A DNA stretch of 64,000 nucleotides. It comes from Bacteroidia bacterium (lineage in GTDB: Bacteria > Bacteroidota > Bacteroidia > AKYH767-A > OLB10). Made by a program: the position numbers and the translations under genes. The notes beneath the pieces are model-generated. The model searched no databases. It was not told the DNA's origin and saw only the letters and a program-made list of their open reading frames with translations. The DNA is taken from contig JAEUTI010000085.1 of NCBI GenBank assembly GCA_016788065.1, positions 1 to 64,000 on the forward strand, given 5' to 3'. Of the stretch, positions 54,273 to 62,684 are shown piece by piece (position 1 is the stretch's first letter; every line of letters begins with the position of its first letter).

Positions 54273-54323
54273 ATGCTCTGAACCATCCCGATAGCTATCG
54301 GGAGAGCTAAGCTCCCATTAAAT
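54273..54323 (-). pseudogene. Partial tRNA-Val copy interrupted by a palindrome
   Basis: The 5' half of tRNA-Val (GGGAGCTTAGCTC ... TGGTTCAGAGCAT) plus 7 upstream bases is repeated here. The three bases AGC of the D-arm are replaced by an 18-bp perfect palindrome at 54286-54303. The anticodon and 3' half are missing, so it cannot be a working tRNA. Confidence 0.85.
54286..54303. repeat. Perfect 18-bp palindrome TCCCGATAGCTATCGGGA
   Basis: It reads the same on both strands and sits inside the D-arm of the partial tRNA-Val. I recall similar CCCGATAGCTATCGGG motifs as dispersed intergenic repeats in Bacteroidota, but only this copy is in the window. Confidence 0.85.
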
Positions 54324-54457
54324 GAACTTTGATAATTAACATCTTCGCTCATTTTCCCTGTGAAATTGGGACTGCAAATATACTGATGATTTAATCAATT
54401 GCAAAAAATGCCTTACATTTTCTTATTTAATTGATAATTAAATATTTGCAGCCTTGA

Positions 54458-55384
54458 TTACCGTCTTGAGCGGCCTTTACTACTATCTCTTTTACCTTTC
54501 GTTTGGGTGCTATTCCTGCTTTTATCTCTTCCAGAGTGGCGGTGACCTGGGCCGGAATTTCTTTTTTCAGGCCTTGCGTTTTGCGCTTTAGGTGGATTTG
54601 ACGAACCGGGTTTTGCGCTTTTGGCTGGTTTAACATGGTTTAATTTTTCCGACGAAGAATTTTTAATTAATTTAAAAATTCCCTGAAGTTCGTCTTGAGT
54701 TAAATCTCTCCATTCACCAAGTGACAGGCCTTTCAGACTAACATTCATTATTCTGACTCGCTCCAGTTTCATCACCTGATATCCGAAATGTTCACACATT
54801 CTTCGAATTTGCCGGTTAAGTCCCTGAATCAATATTATTCTGAAAATAAACGGTGTTTCCTTAACAACTTTACACTTTCTGGTTACTACTCCTAAAATAG
54901 GAACACCATGCATCATTCCATCAATAAACTTATCTGTGATAGGTTTATCAACAGTGACTAAATATTCCTTTTCATGCGCATTTTCAGCTCTTAATATTTT
55001 GTTAACGATATCTCCATCATTAGTCAGAAATATGAGCCCCTGCGAATCTTTATCTAATCGCCCAATGGGGAAAATTCTTGCACTGTGATTTACATAGTTG
55101 ATGATATTATCTGCTGTATGTTCTTCTGTTGTTGTGGTAACGCCAACAGGCTTATTGAATGCCAGGTAGATATTGTCTTCAGCTTCTCTGGGTTCCAGAT
55201 GATGTCCGTTTACAACTACCTTATCTCCCGGGTAAACCTGATCGGCCAACTTAGCTTTTCGGCCATTGATTGATACAAATCCCCTTTCAATAAACCGGTC
55301 AGCCTCCCTTCGGGAACAGATGCCGCTTTCAGCAATGAATTTGTTTAGCCTTATTGAAGATTTAGATTCCATATTCTGATGCAA
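54458..55384 (-). CDS. rluF: 23S rRNA pseudouridine synthase, RluF type
   Basis: The 308-residue protein has an N-terminal S4 RNA-binding domain ([30 protein letters not shown]) and a RsuA/RluB-family catalytic domain with the active-site Asp in [19 protein letters not shown]. RluF-like features include [17 protein letters not shown] and [20 protein letters not shown]. The modified base is expected to be U2604 of 23S rRNA. A ~70-residue basic Ser/Lys/Arg/Pro tail after residue 240 is much longer than in E. coli and is probably disordered RNA-binding. MESKSS at residue 5 is an alternative start. tRNA-Val lies downstream on the same strand. Confidence 0.92.
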   Translation of the reverse strand: MHQNMESKSSIRLNKFIAESGICSRREADRFIERGFVSINGRKAKLADQVYPGDKVVVNGHHLEPREAEDNIYLAFNKPVGVTTTTEEHTADNIINYVNHSARIFPIGRLDKDSQGLIFLTNDGDIVNKILRAENAHEKEYLVTVDKPITDKFIDGMMHGVPILGVVTRKCKVVKETPFIFRIILIQGLNRQIRRMCEHFGYQVMKLERVRIMNVSLKGLSLGEWRDLTQDELQGIFKLIKNSSSEKLNHVKPAKSAKPGSSNPPKAQNARPEKRNSGPGHRHSGRDKSRNSTQTKGKRDSSKGRSRR

Positions 55385-55700
55385 AGTACGGAAATTTAGA
55401 CGGTCGACTTTAAAGCAATTCCTATTCTTTCTGTTTTGCCTTTACATGGCTCTTAAAGAATAGCAATTATTGGTTCATGAAATCCATATAATATTACATA
55501 TCAGTCATTTAAATAGTCTAGCAACCCTTTCCACACTATTTCAACCAAGCCGCTAAACTTCCTGCCTTGACCATTTATTCGAAAAAAATTATCAAATTCG
55601 TAAATTCATAAAATGATTACAACCTTATTCAACCAACATCTATTTCCAAATCAAACTAAACAACCATCCCCGTTAAGGGTTAAAATATAAACCCACTCGT
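55385..55700. other. Intergenic region between rluF and the outer-membrane protein gene
   Basis: This is 316 bp of AT-rich sequence between divergent genes. I see no RNA gene, clear promoter match, hairpin or repeat in it. Confidence 0.5.
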
Positions 55701-56645
55701 ATGAAAATGCATTTATCTCATTTCAAAATATTTCTCGCTCTTGGTGTAATTCTACCGGCATTAAATTTAAATGTTTATGCACAGGATGACGATTCTTTTG
55801 AAGAAAAGGAACAACAACCTATTCGTTCCAAAACTTTCTCCACCGGACTTTACATCGGTTCTTACTTTCCCAATAAATACACCGCAAGCTTATACGATGG
55901 CTATGGTTTCGACTTCGACGGAAACCGAAATGTTTTTGAAAATAGCTGGATGTATCAGAAAATAATCAATCAATATGGTGGTGGTTACGGGCAACCCGAT
56001 ATCATCGCTGAAGAACTGGGTGTGCCTCCTGAAGATTGGTCGTTTTCTGAAAGTGATATGCCCGTAAATATGCGTTACAAAACTTCTGTAGCTGTAGGAT
56101 TCGCCGGCAGATATTCTGTGGATGCTAAAAATGCCGTCGTTTTAAATGCAACCGCTGCAATTGTAACCGCAGCAGGAAATTTTACCATCACTACTCGCCC
56201 ACCTTCCGGATCAACTCAAATTAATAATAGTATCAGAACATTTGAAATCCGTGGAAAAGAACAACGACTTTTGATGCAAGCAGGTTATCAACGATTGCTT
56301 GGTGAAGGAGAATCGTTTAATGCTTTTATTGAAGGAGGACTACATGCTACCCTTGCAAAATTTGATGAGAGTGAAATTCAGATTAATGATTTAAGAATAA
56401 ATTTATATGAATCCTACTATGATCCAAATGGCGGCTATAGTTTCTTCACAGGCTCTAAACCGGTTGGATTGGGCTTTGGTGCTTTTACAGGACTTGGTGT
56501 AAATATTCGCACCACTGGCAAGTGGATGCTTCAGTTACTTTACAATGCACAACTCGAAAATGTCAGAATTGGGTATAATCCGAAAATTAAAATTAGTCAG
56601 TCGGCTGGACTTCGTGCATACTATCTTCTATCAAAAAATAATTAG
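55701..56645 (+). CDS. Exported outer-membrane-type protein of unknown function
   Basis: The 314-residue protein has a signal peptide ending LNVYAQ, an acidic segment (DDDSFEEKEQQ), and aromatic alternating strands. These include FSTGLYIGSYFPNKYTASLYDG, RLLMQAGYQRLLGEGESFNAFIEGG and a closing strand AGLRAYYLLSKNN, typical of an outer-membrane beta-barrel. There is no sorting domain, so it is probably an integral outer-membrane protein. The family is not recognised. A DUF1579-like gene starts 5 bp downstream, so the two are cotranscribed. Confidence 0.72.
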   Translation: MKMHLSHFKIFLALGVILPALNLNVYAQDDDSFEEKEQQPIRSKTFSTGLYIGSYFPNKYTASLYDGYGFDFDGNRNVFENSWMYQKIINQYGGGYGQPDIIAEELGVPPEDWSFSESDMPVNMRYKTSVAVGFAGRYSVDAKNAVVLNATAAIVTAAGNFTITTRPPSGSTQINNSIRTFEIRGKEQRLLMQAGYQRLLGEGESFNAFIEGGLHATLAKFDESEIQINDLRINLYESYYDPNGGYSFFTGSKPVGLGFGAFTGLGVNIRTTGKWMLQLLYNAQLENVRIGYNPKIKISQSAGLRAYYLLSKNN

Positions 56646-56650
56646 TTAAT

Positions 56651-57136
56651 ATGAGTGAAAAATTAAAAAAATCACTGGAAAACGGTCCTCATAAACTTCT
56701 TAAATCAATTGAAGGAAATTGGAAAGGTATAACCCGGGTTTGGTTTGAGCCGGGAAAGCTTGCCGATGAATCGGAATGCCGCGGAACAATTCGCTCTGTG
56801 CTCAACAACATGTTTGCGTTACACGAATATTCAGGATCGTTAGAGGGAAAACCAATTGAAGGAATTGCAATTTATGGCTGTTCACTTGCTGACAACACGC
56901 TTCAATCGGCCTGGATCGATAGTTTCCATAACGGCACAAATATTATGTTCAGCACCAATAAAAATGAAACCTCACCGTTCTCGGTATTAGCTTCGTATGG
57001 AGGCGAACCTGCGTGGGGATGGCGCACCAAAATTGAACTTGAAAATCCCGATCGATTAATTATTACCATGTACAATATTGTGCCGGGTGGTTCTGATGAA
57101 AAAGCTGTTGAAGTTATTTATGACAGAATAAAATAA
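56651..57136 (+). CDS. DUF1579-like cytoplasmic protein
   Basis: The 161-residue protein has no signal peptide. It contains the lipocalin-like DUF1579 pattern: LKSIEGNWKGITRVWFEPGKLADESECRGTIRSVLNNMFALHEYSGSLEGKPIEGIAIYG, then LQSAWIDSFHNGTNIMF and GWRTKIELENPDRLIITMYN. The family's function is unknown; a small hydrophobic-ligand pocket has been suggested by fold only. It lies in the same short-spaced run as the outer-membrane protein before it and the exported protein after it. Confidence 0.8.
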   Translation: MSEKLKKSLENGPHKLLKSIEGNWKGITRVWFEPGKLADESECRGTIRSVLNNMFALHEYSGSLEGKPIEGIAIYGCSLADNTLQSAWIDSFHNGTNIMFSTNKNETSPFSVLASYGGEPAWGWRTKIELENPDRLIITMYNIVPGGSDEKAVEVIYDRIK

Positions 57137-57157
57137 TTTACTTAACCAAACTACATA

Positions 57158-58654
57158 ATGACATTCATTAATCGCTTTTTACTGTGCATATTAACTTTTT
57201 CTGTAATCATTCCACAAGTTTCAGAAGCACAAAAGCTTCTCATTTCTCCATCAGAAATTGATGAGTCGGGGTTTGGTTATACCAAAGTAATAGGACAAGA
57301 TGAAGAAGGTTATTTTGTATTGCTATCGAATATAACGTTAAACTATTCCGGCGACAGAATGGGATTTAGAAGCAGGAAATACAAACTTGCCTATTACAAT
57401 TCCAATCTCACACAAAAATGGTCTATTCCGGTCAATGCTACCAAACCGGAAGCAGAAATTGAAGCAGTCACATTTTTCAATGAAAGCATATTAATAATCT
57501 CTTCCGAATACGTTAAATCTGATCTTAAACTCAATTATTACTTTTCAACCATTGATAAGGAAGGTGTGATTTCCGGTGGAGAAAATAGTGTTGCTTCATT
57601 CAGTCAGATTTCTGGTGAATATGAAAAATGTCGACCGGTGATTTCCACAGGCAGAAAAATGATTGCCATCACCACACGTGAATTCACCTCCGATAATCAG
57701 CAAAAACTTTTTGCAGCAATATTCGATTCAGAATTAAAACCGGTAAAATCCGTTACCGGAATTGCAAACTATGCCGAAAAGAATTTTGACCTCATCAATT
57801 TCGCTCTCACCGACAGAGGCGATGTTGGTATTCTTGGTATTCATTCAGAAAAAATTAAAGCCCTATCCTCTAAAAGGACTACTGATTACATTTTGTTCAC
57901 AGCATCAGTTTCTGAAAGTCAGATAAAAGAAACCCCAATCGCTACCGATAGAATTATTACCGGACTCGGTCTTGCAGCAGATAATATTAACGATCAGTTT
58001 GTAATTGCCGGTTTTTATTCAGATGTTAATTCTACTACCGGTTCCGGAGTAGTTTACGGAAAACTAACCCTCGACAGCACCGCAAATTTTGATCTGAAAC
58101 TAAAACCCATTGATGGCGAGAAAAACATCCGCCTTAAAGGCGAAAGAAATGCGGCATCGGGCATGAGTTTGATTGGATATCCTATTGAAAGAATTATATT
58201 AAGGAAAGATGGTGGTGCCGTTATTGTTGCGGAAGCTGCCTACACCACCGAATATTCATATTATGATTACTTCACACAATCGTTCACCCGAAGAGAAGAA
58301 TTTCATTTCGATAACATTGCTGTACTTTCCGTGAATTATGATGCTTCTGTTCAATGGAGCGCGATTGCTGAAAAAGAACAGGTGTCTATTGATGATGACG
58401 GAGTTTTTTCAAGCTTCTGTTCTTTACTTAACAGTGAAGAAATGATCGTTCTGTTTAACGATAATCTCAGTCGTCAAAATGCGCTTATTCCGGTTAAAAT
58501 TAGCAATACAGGAGCCGCACTCCGGGGGAAACCGGTTCAGGGAAGTGAAGGACTCATGATTCTTCCCCGCTCAGCCAAACAAGTTGCTGAAAACGAAATT
58601 CTGGTTCCTGCTATTAAAAAAAGAAAAAGATACCTGGCATTAATAACCTTTTAA
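57158..58654 (+). CDS. Exported propeller-like protein of unknown function
   Basis: The 498-residue protein has a signal peptide (FLLCILTFSVIIPQVSEAQ) and repeated beta units (YFVLLSNITLNYSGD, LLIISSEYVKSDLKLNYYF, AVIVAEAAYTTEYSYYDYF) that resemble a beta-propeller, with no metal or catalytic motif visible. There is no T9SS sorting domain; the C-terminus is ...KKRKRYLALITF. The cytochrome P450 starts one base after its stop (58656), so the two are tightly linked, although the meaning of that link is unknown. Confidence 0.7.
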   Translation: MTFINRFLLCILTFSVIIPQVSEAQKLLISPSEIDESGFGYTKVIGQDEEGYFVLLSNITLNYSGDRMGFRSRKYKLAYYNSNLTQKWSIPVNATKPEAEIEAVTFFNESILIISSEYVKSDLKLNYYFSTIDKEGVISGGENSVASFSQISGEYEKCRPVISTGRKMIAITTREFTSDNQQKLFAAIFDSELKPVKSVTGIANYAEKNFDLINFALTDRGDVGILGIHSEKIKALSSKRTTDYILFTASVSESQIKETPIATDRIITGLGLAADNINDQFVIAGFYSDVNSTTGSGVVYGKLTLDSTANFDLKLKPIDGEKNIRLKGERNAASGMSLIGYPIERIILRKDGGAVIVAEAAYTTEYSYYDYFTQSFTRREEFHFDNIAVLSVNYDASVQWSAIAEKEQVSIDDDGVFSSFCSLLNSEEMIVLFNDNLSRQNALIPVKISNTGAALRGKPVQGSEGLMILPRSAKQVAENEILVPAIKKRKRYLALITF

Positions 58655-58655
58655 G

Positions 58656-59987
58656 ATGTTCCCTCCCGGAAAATATGGTCACCCGATTACCGGTAATTTA
58701 CAAGACCTGAAAACTAGGGTGCTCGATTTTTTTTGTGAACAGCAGGAAACATATGGAGATGTAAGTACCATCCGCTTTTCCGTTCGAAAAGTTTTATACA
58801 TTCAACATCCCGATCTTATTCAATATGTCCTGCAGGAAAATAATAAAAATTATACCAAGAGCCTGCGTTACGAACAATTGAAGTACCTGCTGGGCAATGG
58901 CTTGCTTACCAGTGAAGGCGAATTCTGGCTTCGACAACGAAGACTCATTCAACCGGCATTTCACAAACAAAAACTTGCTCAACTGGTAACAGATATGGCA
59001 TCTTGTACCGGAAACATGATTGCCAAATGGGAACAAGGTTCTTATTCTCAGTTAACATCTGAGATGATGATGTTAACACTGGATATTGTCAGCAGTACTT
59101 TATTGCATGCGAATGTGAAAAATAATGCCGCAATCATATCAGAAGCACTTTCATTCTTATTAAAATCTGTCAATATCCGAACCCGTACTCCTATCCTGCT
59201 TCCAATATGGATTCCGACTCCGGAACATCAGAAAATCAAGAAAGCTGTCAAAGCGATTAACGAAGTTCTGGATGCTGTTTTTGAACAACGCCGATCCGAC
59301 CCCAACCAACACCACGATTTGTTATCGATGCTGATGGAATCAAAATATGAAGACACCGGTGAATCGATGTCGAATAAACAATTGCGTGATGAAGTGATGA
59401 CCATTTTTGTAGCCGGACACGAAACAACTGCTAATGCGCTTTCATGGGCACTTTTTCTTCTTGCTAAACATCCTGAAAAACTGAGCAAATGTAAAAATGA
59501 AATAAGGCAAGTTTTAAATGGCCGAACTCCAGAATTTAATGACCTGACAAATTTAAAATATCTTACCAACGTTATTGAGGAAACATTACGAATATATCCT
59601 CCGGCATGGATTATTGGCAGAAAAAATATTAAGCCCGATACAATTGGGAATTATGCAATCCCTGCAGGTACCAATGTGCTAATTTCTCCTTATGCCCTGC
59701 ACCGCGACAAGCGATTTTGGGAAAATCCCGATGCATTTATTCCCGAACGATTTGAAACTGGTGAAACAGTTAGAAAAGTTAAAAATATGTACCTGCCATT
59801 TGGCGCTGGACCGCGGATTTGTATCGGCAACAATTTTGCTATGATGGAAATGCAAATAGTTTTAGCTATGATACTTGCAAAATTCACACCTGTTCTGAAT
59901 TCGGCTGCACAGGTTGTGCCCGAGCCTCTCATCACCCTGCGTCCCAAAGGACTCGAAATTACCATGAAAACCGATTTCGTAAATTAA
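58656..59987 (+). CDS. Cytochrome P450
   Basis: The 443-residue haem monooxygenase has the I-helix motif AGHETT near residue 250, the K-helix EETLR near 308 and the haem-binding FGAGPRICIGNNFA near 380 with the Cys thiolate. There is no N-terminal membrane helix, so it is a soluble class I type needing separate redox partners. Fatty-acid or steroid-like substrates are common for relatives (CYP102/4-like pattern), but none can be assigned. Neighbours are an exported propeller-like protein one base upstream and a methyltransferase downstream, possibly a small-molecule tailoring pair. Confidence 0.95.
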   Translation: MFPPGKYGHPITGNLQDLKTRVLDFFCEQQETYGDVSTIRFSVRKVLYIQHPDLIQYVLQENNKNYTKSLRYEQLKYLLGNGLLTSEGEFWLRQRRLIQPAFHKQKLAQLVTDMASCTGNMIAKWEQGSYSQLTSEMMMLTLDIVSSTLLHANVKNNAAIISEALSFLLKSVNIRTRTPILLPIWIPTPEHQKIKKAVKAINEVLDAVFEQRRSDPNQHHDLLSMLMESKYEDTGESMSNKQLRDEVMTIFVAGHETTANALSWALFLLAKHPEKLSKCKNEIRQVLNGRTPEFNDLTNLKYLTNVIEETLRIYPPAWIIGRKNIKPDTIGNYAIPAGTNVLISPYALHRDKRFWENPDAFIPERFETGETVRKVKNMYLPFGAGPRICIGNNFAMMEMQIVLAMILAKFTPVLNSAAQVVPEPLITLRPKGLEITMKTDFVN

Positions 59988-60016
59988 CAACCGGTCAAAC
60001 AAACTTATAAATCCAT

Positions 60017-60024
60017 TACCTTTG
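60017..60024 (+). promoter_or_regulatory. -7-type element TACCTTTG abutting the methyltransferase start
   Basis: An exact TAnnTTTG ends one base before the ATG at 60026. Transcription would start at or inside the start codon, so either the message is leaderless or a downstream start is used. No good TTTG lies upstream. Confidence 0.4.
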
Positions 60025-60025
60025 C

Positions 60026-60829
60026 ATGGTGATCTCCAAACTTTTTAATGCAACGCGACTGACCACCGGATATCTCCGGCATCAACTGGTTTCCGGAAAC
60101 GAGCATGATGCACATTCACCGTTTTTATATCAGTTACTAACGGAAGGAATTTACAAAAAAGAAGATCCCGGAATATTTCAAAACATAGAAAACTTCCGAA
60201 AGTCTTTACTCCGCGATAACACCATCATTGCTGTTTCCGATTTAGGTGCTGGAAGTAGTTACGATCAGAAAAAAATTGCACGACCCATTCGGGAAATTGC
60301 CTCCAACTTTGCTAAGTCACCGCAGTTTTGCAGATTACTATTCAGGTTGTCCCGTTATTTTAAACCACAAAATATCATTGAACTGGGAACATCTTTAGGA
60401 ATTAGCACCATGTATCTGGCACTCGGTAATCCTAATGCTAAAATCATAACTCTCGAAGGCTGTCCCGAAACGGCAACATGTGCACGAAGCAATTTTGCAA
60501 AAATGAATTGCTCCTCAGTAACATGTTTGACCGGCGATTTCGACACTACCTTGCCAGAAGTACTCCATACGGTTCCTGCCGATTTTATTTTTATTGATGG
60601 CAATCATACCTATGAAGCAACATTGAGATACTTCAACTGGATCCTGCCAAAGGTGCATGCTAAAACCATGATTATATTCGACGACATCAACTGGTCAGCT
60701 GGCATGCAACAGGCCTGGCTTGAAATTCAACAACATCCAAAAGTTACTCAAAGCCTCGATTTCTACCTGGTGGGAATAACTTTTTTTGATCAGAACCTCA
60801 GCAAACAACATTTTAAACTTCGATTTTAA
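60026..60829 (+). CDS. Class I SAM-dependent methyltransferase
   Basis: The 267-residue protein has a SAM-binding core IIELGTSLGISTMYLALGNPNAKIITLEGCPE near residues 115-150, DFDTTLPEVLHTVPADFIFIDGNHTYEATLRYFNWILP near 170-215, and IIFDDINWSAGMQQAW. The order and the HTYE segment resemble O-methyltransferase/Methyltransf_24 proteins. The substrate is unknown. The ~100 N-terminal residues are mostly helical. Its start lies one base after a promoter-like element. Confidence 0.9.
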   Translation: MVISKLFNATRLTTGYLRHQLVSGNEHDAHSPFLYQLLTEGIYKKEDPGIFQNIENFRKSLLRDNTIIAVSDLGAGSSYDQKKIARPIREIASNFAKSPQFCRLLFRLSRYFKPQNIIELGTSLGISTMYLALGNPNAKIITLEGCPETATCARSNFAKMNCSSVTCLTGDFDTTLPEVLHTVPADFIFIDGNHTYEATLRYFNWILPKVHAKTMIIFDDINWSAGMQQAWLEIQQHPKVTQSLDFYLVGITFFDQNLSKQHFKLRF

Positions 60830-60897
60830 ATAATTGCTAATTCTAAAAAAGTTATCTTTACAAAATCACCGGATTAACACAATTTGAAATACCCCGT

Positions 60898-61632
60898 ATG
60901 GAATCAATAATCAATCTGAAAGATATTTCCCGCCATTATGTGGTGGGAAATGAGATTATTTATGCCCTCAGATCAATCACCACAGAAATTTTCAGGAATG
61001 AATACGTGGCACTGATGGGATCATCCGGTTCCGGGAAATCAACCCTCATGAATATTATCGGATGTCTGGATACTCCAACCGGTGGTAATTACATTCTGAA
61101 AGGTACCGATGTAAGTTTCATGTCCGATAATCAGCTGGCTGAAGTTCGTAATTCAGAAATTGGTTTTGTATTCCAGACTTTTAATCTCCTGCCACGATCA
61201 ACCGCACTCGATAATGTTGCTTTACCTTTGGTTTATGCCGGAGTATCTAAAGATGAACGTGAAGAAAGAGCCCGCAAAGCTCTTATGGATGTTGGCCTCG
61301 GAGACCGGATTACGCATCGCCCGAATGAACTTTCTGGCGGACAACGTCAAAGAGTTGCAGTGGCCCGTGCATTAGTTAACAACCCCGCCATTATTCTTGC
61401 CGATGAGCCTACAGGAAATCTCGATTCCAAAACATCGCAGGAAATCATGATGTTGTTTGAAGAAATTCATATGAAAGGTAACACCATTGTGGTGGTAACA
61501 CACGAAGAAGACATTGCCCGCCATGCGCATCGAATTATCCGTTTGCGTGACGGACTCATTGAATCGGATCAGAAAAATGATCAGATTATTTCAGCAATTA
61601 AACTTAAAGGCTCGGGATCTGTTCCTGCATAA
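60898..61632 (+). CDS. ABC transporter ATP-binding protein, MacB/LolD type
   Basis: The 244-residue ATPase has Walker [10 protein letters not shown] near 39, Q-loop VFQTFNLLP near 90, signature [15 protein letters not shown] near 140, Walker [13 protein letters not shown] near 160 and H-loop VVVTHEED. The [20 protein letters not shown] segment is typical of the MacB/LolD/FtsE group that acts with FtsX-like permeases. No permease gene is adjacent, so the partner is elsewhere. The substrate cannot be assigned. Confidence 0.95.
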   Translation: MESIINLKDISRHYVVGNEIIYALRSITTEIFRNEYVALMGSSGSGKSTLMNIIGCLDTPTGGNYILKGTDVSFMSDNQLAEVRNSEIGFVFQTFNLLPRSTALDNVALPLVYAGVSKDEREERARKALMDVGLGDRITHRPNELSGGQRQRVAVARALVNNPAIILADEPTGNLDSKTSQEIMMLFEEIHMKGNTIVVVTHEEDIARHAHRIIRLRDGLIESDQKNDQIISAIKLKGSGSVPA

Positions 61633-61652
61633 GGGTATTTAAAAAACCTGAT

Positions 61653-62201
61653 ATGAAAATTTATACAAAAACCGGCGATTCAGGACAAACATCACTCATC
61701 GGAGGTACCAGAGTTGCCAAACATCACCTTCGCATTGAAACTTACGGAACCGTTGATGAATTGAATTCAAATATTGGCATGCTGCGTGATCACCTGACAA
61801 GACCTGATCAGCAAGAGCTCATGCAAGAAATTCAGGACAGGTTGTTTACAATTGGTGCCTTGCTGGCTGCGGATCCTGATAAATCCAGAATGAAAATTCC
61901 TGATCTCAATGAAAATGATATTTCCCTCCTGGAGAAAAATATCGACCTCATGAACAGTGAACTGCCCGAATTGAAGGCTTTTATCCTTCCCGGCGGACAT
62001 CCTGCTGCTTCCTGGTGCCATCTTGCCAGATGTGTTTGCCGTCGCTGTGAGCGAATGGTAAGTCACCTTGCTTCTGAAACTGAAGTGCATCCACTCATCC
62101 TTATTTACCTAAATCGACTCTCTGACTACCTGTTTGTACTTGCCAGATTGGTGTTAAAAGACCATAATTGCAATGAAATTAACTGGAAACCAAGGACTTA
62201 A
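61653..62201 (+). CDS. Cob(I)yrinic acid a,c-diamide adenosyltransferase, PduO type
   Basis: The 182-residue protein shows the PduO/MMAB-type motifs KIYTKTGDSGQTSLIGGTRVAKHHLRIETYGTVDELNS at the N-terminus, and FILPGGHPAASWCHLARCVCRRCERMV with the ATP/cobalamin-binding residues near 115-140. It adenosylates cob(I)alamin to make coenzyme B12 from ATP. No methylmalonyl-CoA mutase or other B12 gene is near. It starts 20 bp after the ABC ATPase gene and may be cotranscribed with it. Confidence 0.95.
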   Translation: MKIYTKTGDSGQTSLIGGTRVAKHHLRIETYGTVDELNSNIGMLRDHLTRPDQQELMQEIQDRLFTIGALLAADPDKSRMKIPDLNENDISLLEKNIDLMNSELPELKAFILPGGHPAASWCHLARCVCRRCERMVSHLASETEVHPLILIYLNRLSDYLFVLARLVLKDHNCNEINWKPRT

Positions 62202-62242
62202 AACCTATTTAAACTAACTTGTTTATTTGAATTCTATTTTTT

Positions 62243-62250
62243 TATTTTTG
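62243..62250 (+). promoter_or_regulatory. Promoter -7 element of the DUF2795 gene
   Basis: TATTTTTG fits TAnnTTTG, with a CTTG about 21 bp upstream and a leader of ~55 nt before the ATG at 62307. Confidence 0.5.
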
Positions 62251-62306
62251 CAGCCCCCTGTAAAAAGGGAAATACACCAATTGCTAACCCCTAAATTGAT
62301 TAAAGC

Positions 62307-62528
62307 ATGTACTGGACTTTAGAATTGGCATCTCATCTTGAAGATGCTCCATGGCCTGCTACCAAAGACGAACTTATTGATTACGCTATACGTTCCGGAG
62401 CACCTCTTGAAGTAATTGAAAACTTGCAAGAGCTTGAAGATGAAGGTGAACCCTATGAAAGCATTGAAGAAATCTGGCCCGATTATCCCACCAAAGATGA
62501 CTTCTTCTTCAACGAAGACGAGTATTAG
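62307..62528 (+). CDS. DUF2795-type small acidic protein
   Basis: The 73-residue acidic protein (MYWTLELASHLEDAPWPATKDELIDYAIRSGAPLEVIENLQELEDEGEPYESIEEIWPDYPTKDDFFFNEDEY in its entirety is one short domain) follows the DUF2795 pattern: PWPATKDELIDYAIRSGAP, VIENLQEL and YESIEEIWPDYP. The function of the family is unknown. It has its own promoter and is followed by a hairpin at 62551-62570. Confidence 0.85.
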   Translation: MYWTLELASHLEDAPWPATKDELIDYAIRSGAPLEVIENLQELEDEGEPYESIEEIWPDYPTKDDFFFNEDEY

Positions 62529-62550
62529 GTATTCCAATAAGAACTATCCG

Positions 62551-62570
62551 GTCACAGAATTAACTGTGAC
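62551..62570 (+). promoter_or_regulatory. Hairpin between the DUF2795 and MFS genes
   Basis: GTCACAG (62551-62557) and CTGTGAC (62564-62570) form a perfect 7-bp stem with loop AATTAA, 22 nt past the DUF2795 stop. No T-run follows. It ends 12 nt before the ATT at 62583 where MFS coding appears to begin. Confidence 0.6.
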
Positions 62571-62684
62571 TTAGCTTCTTCTATTATCAAAAAACTCTTT
62601 TACGGCCAGGCTTATGAAGCCCTGAAAATCAGGGATTATCGGTTTTTTATTGCTGCCCGTTTATCTCTTACCATTGCCTGGCAA

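Noticed and set aside
54126-54323. tRNA-integrated genomic island
   Set aside because: The duplicated tRNA part is only about 70 bp away and no integrase lies near; the 5' rather than the 3' half is copied, unlike usual att sites.
54427-54636. 69-codon frame over the end of rluF
   Set aside because: It is an alternative frame of the Lys/Arg-rich tail of rluF, which has full-length domain support.
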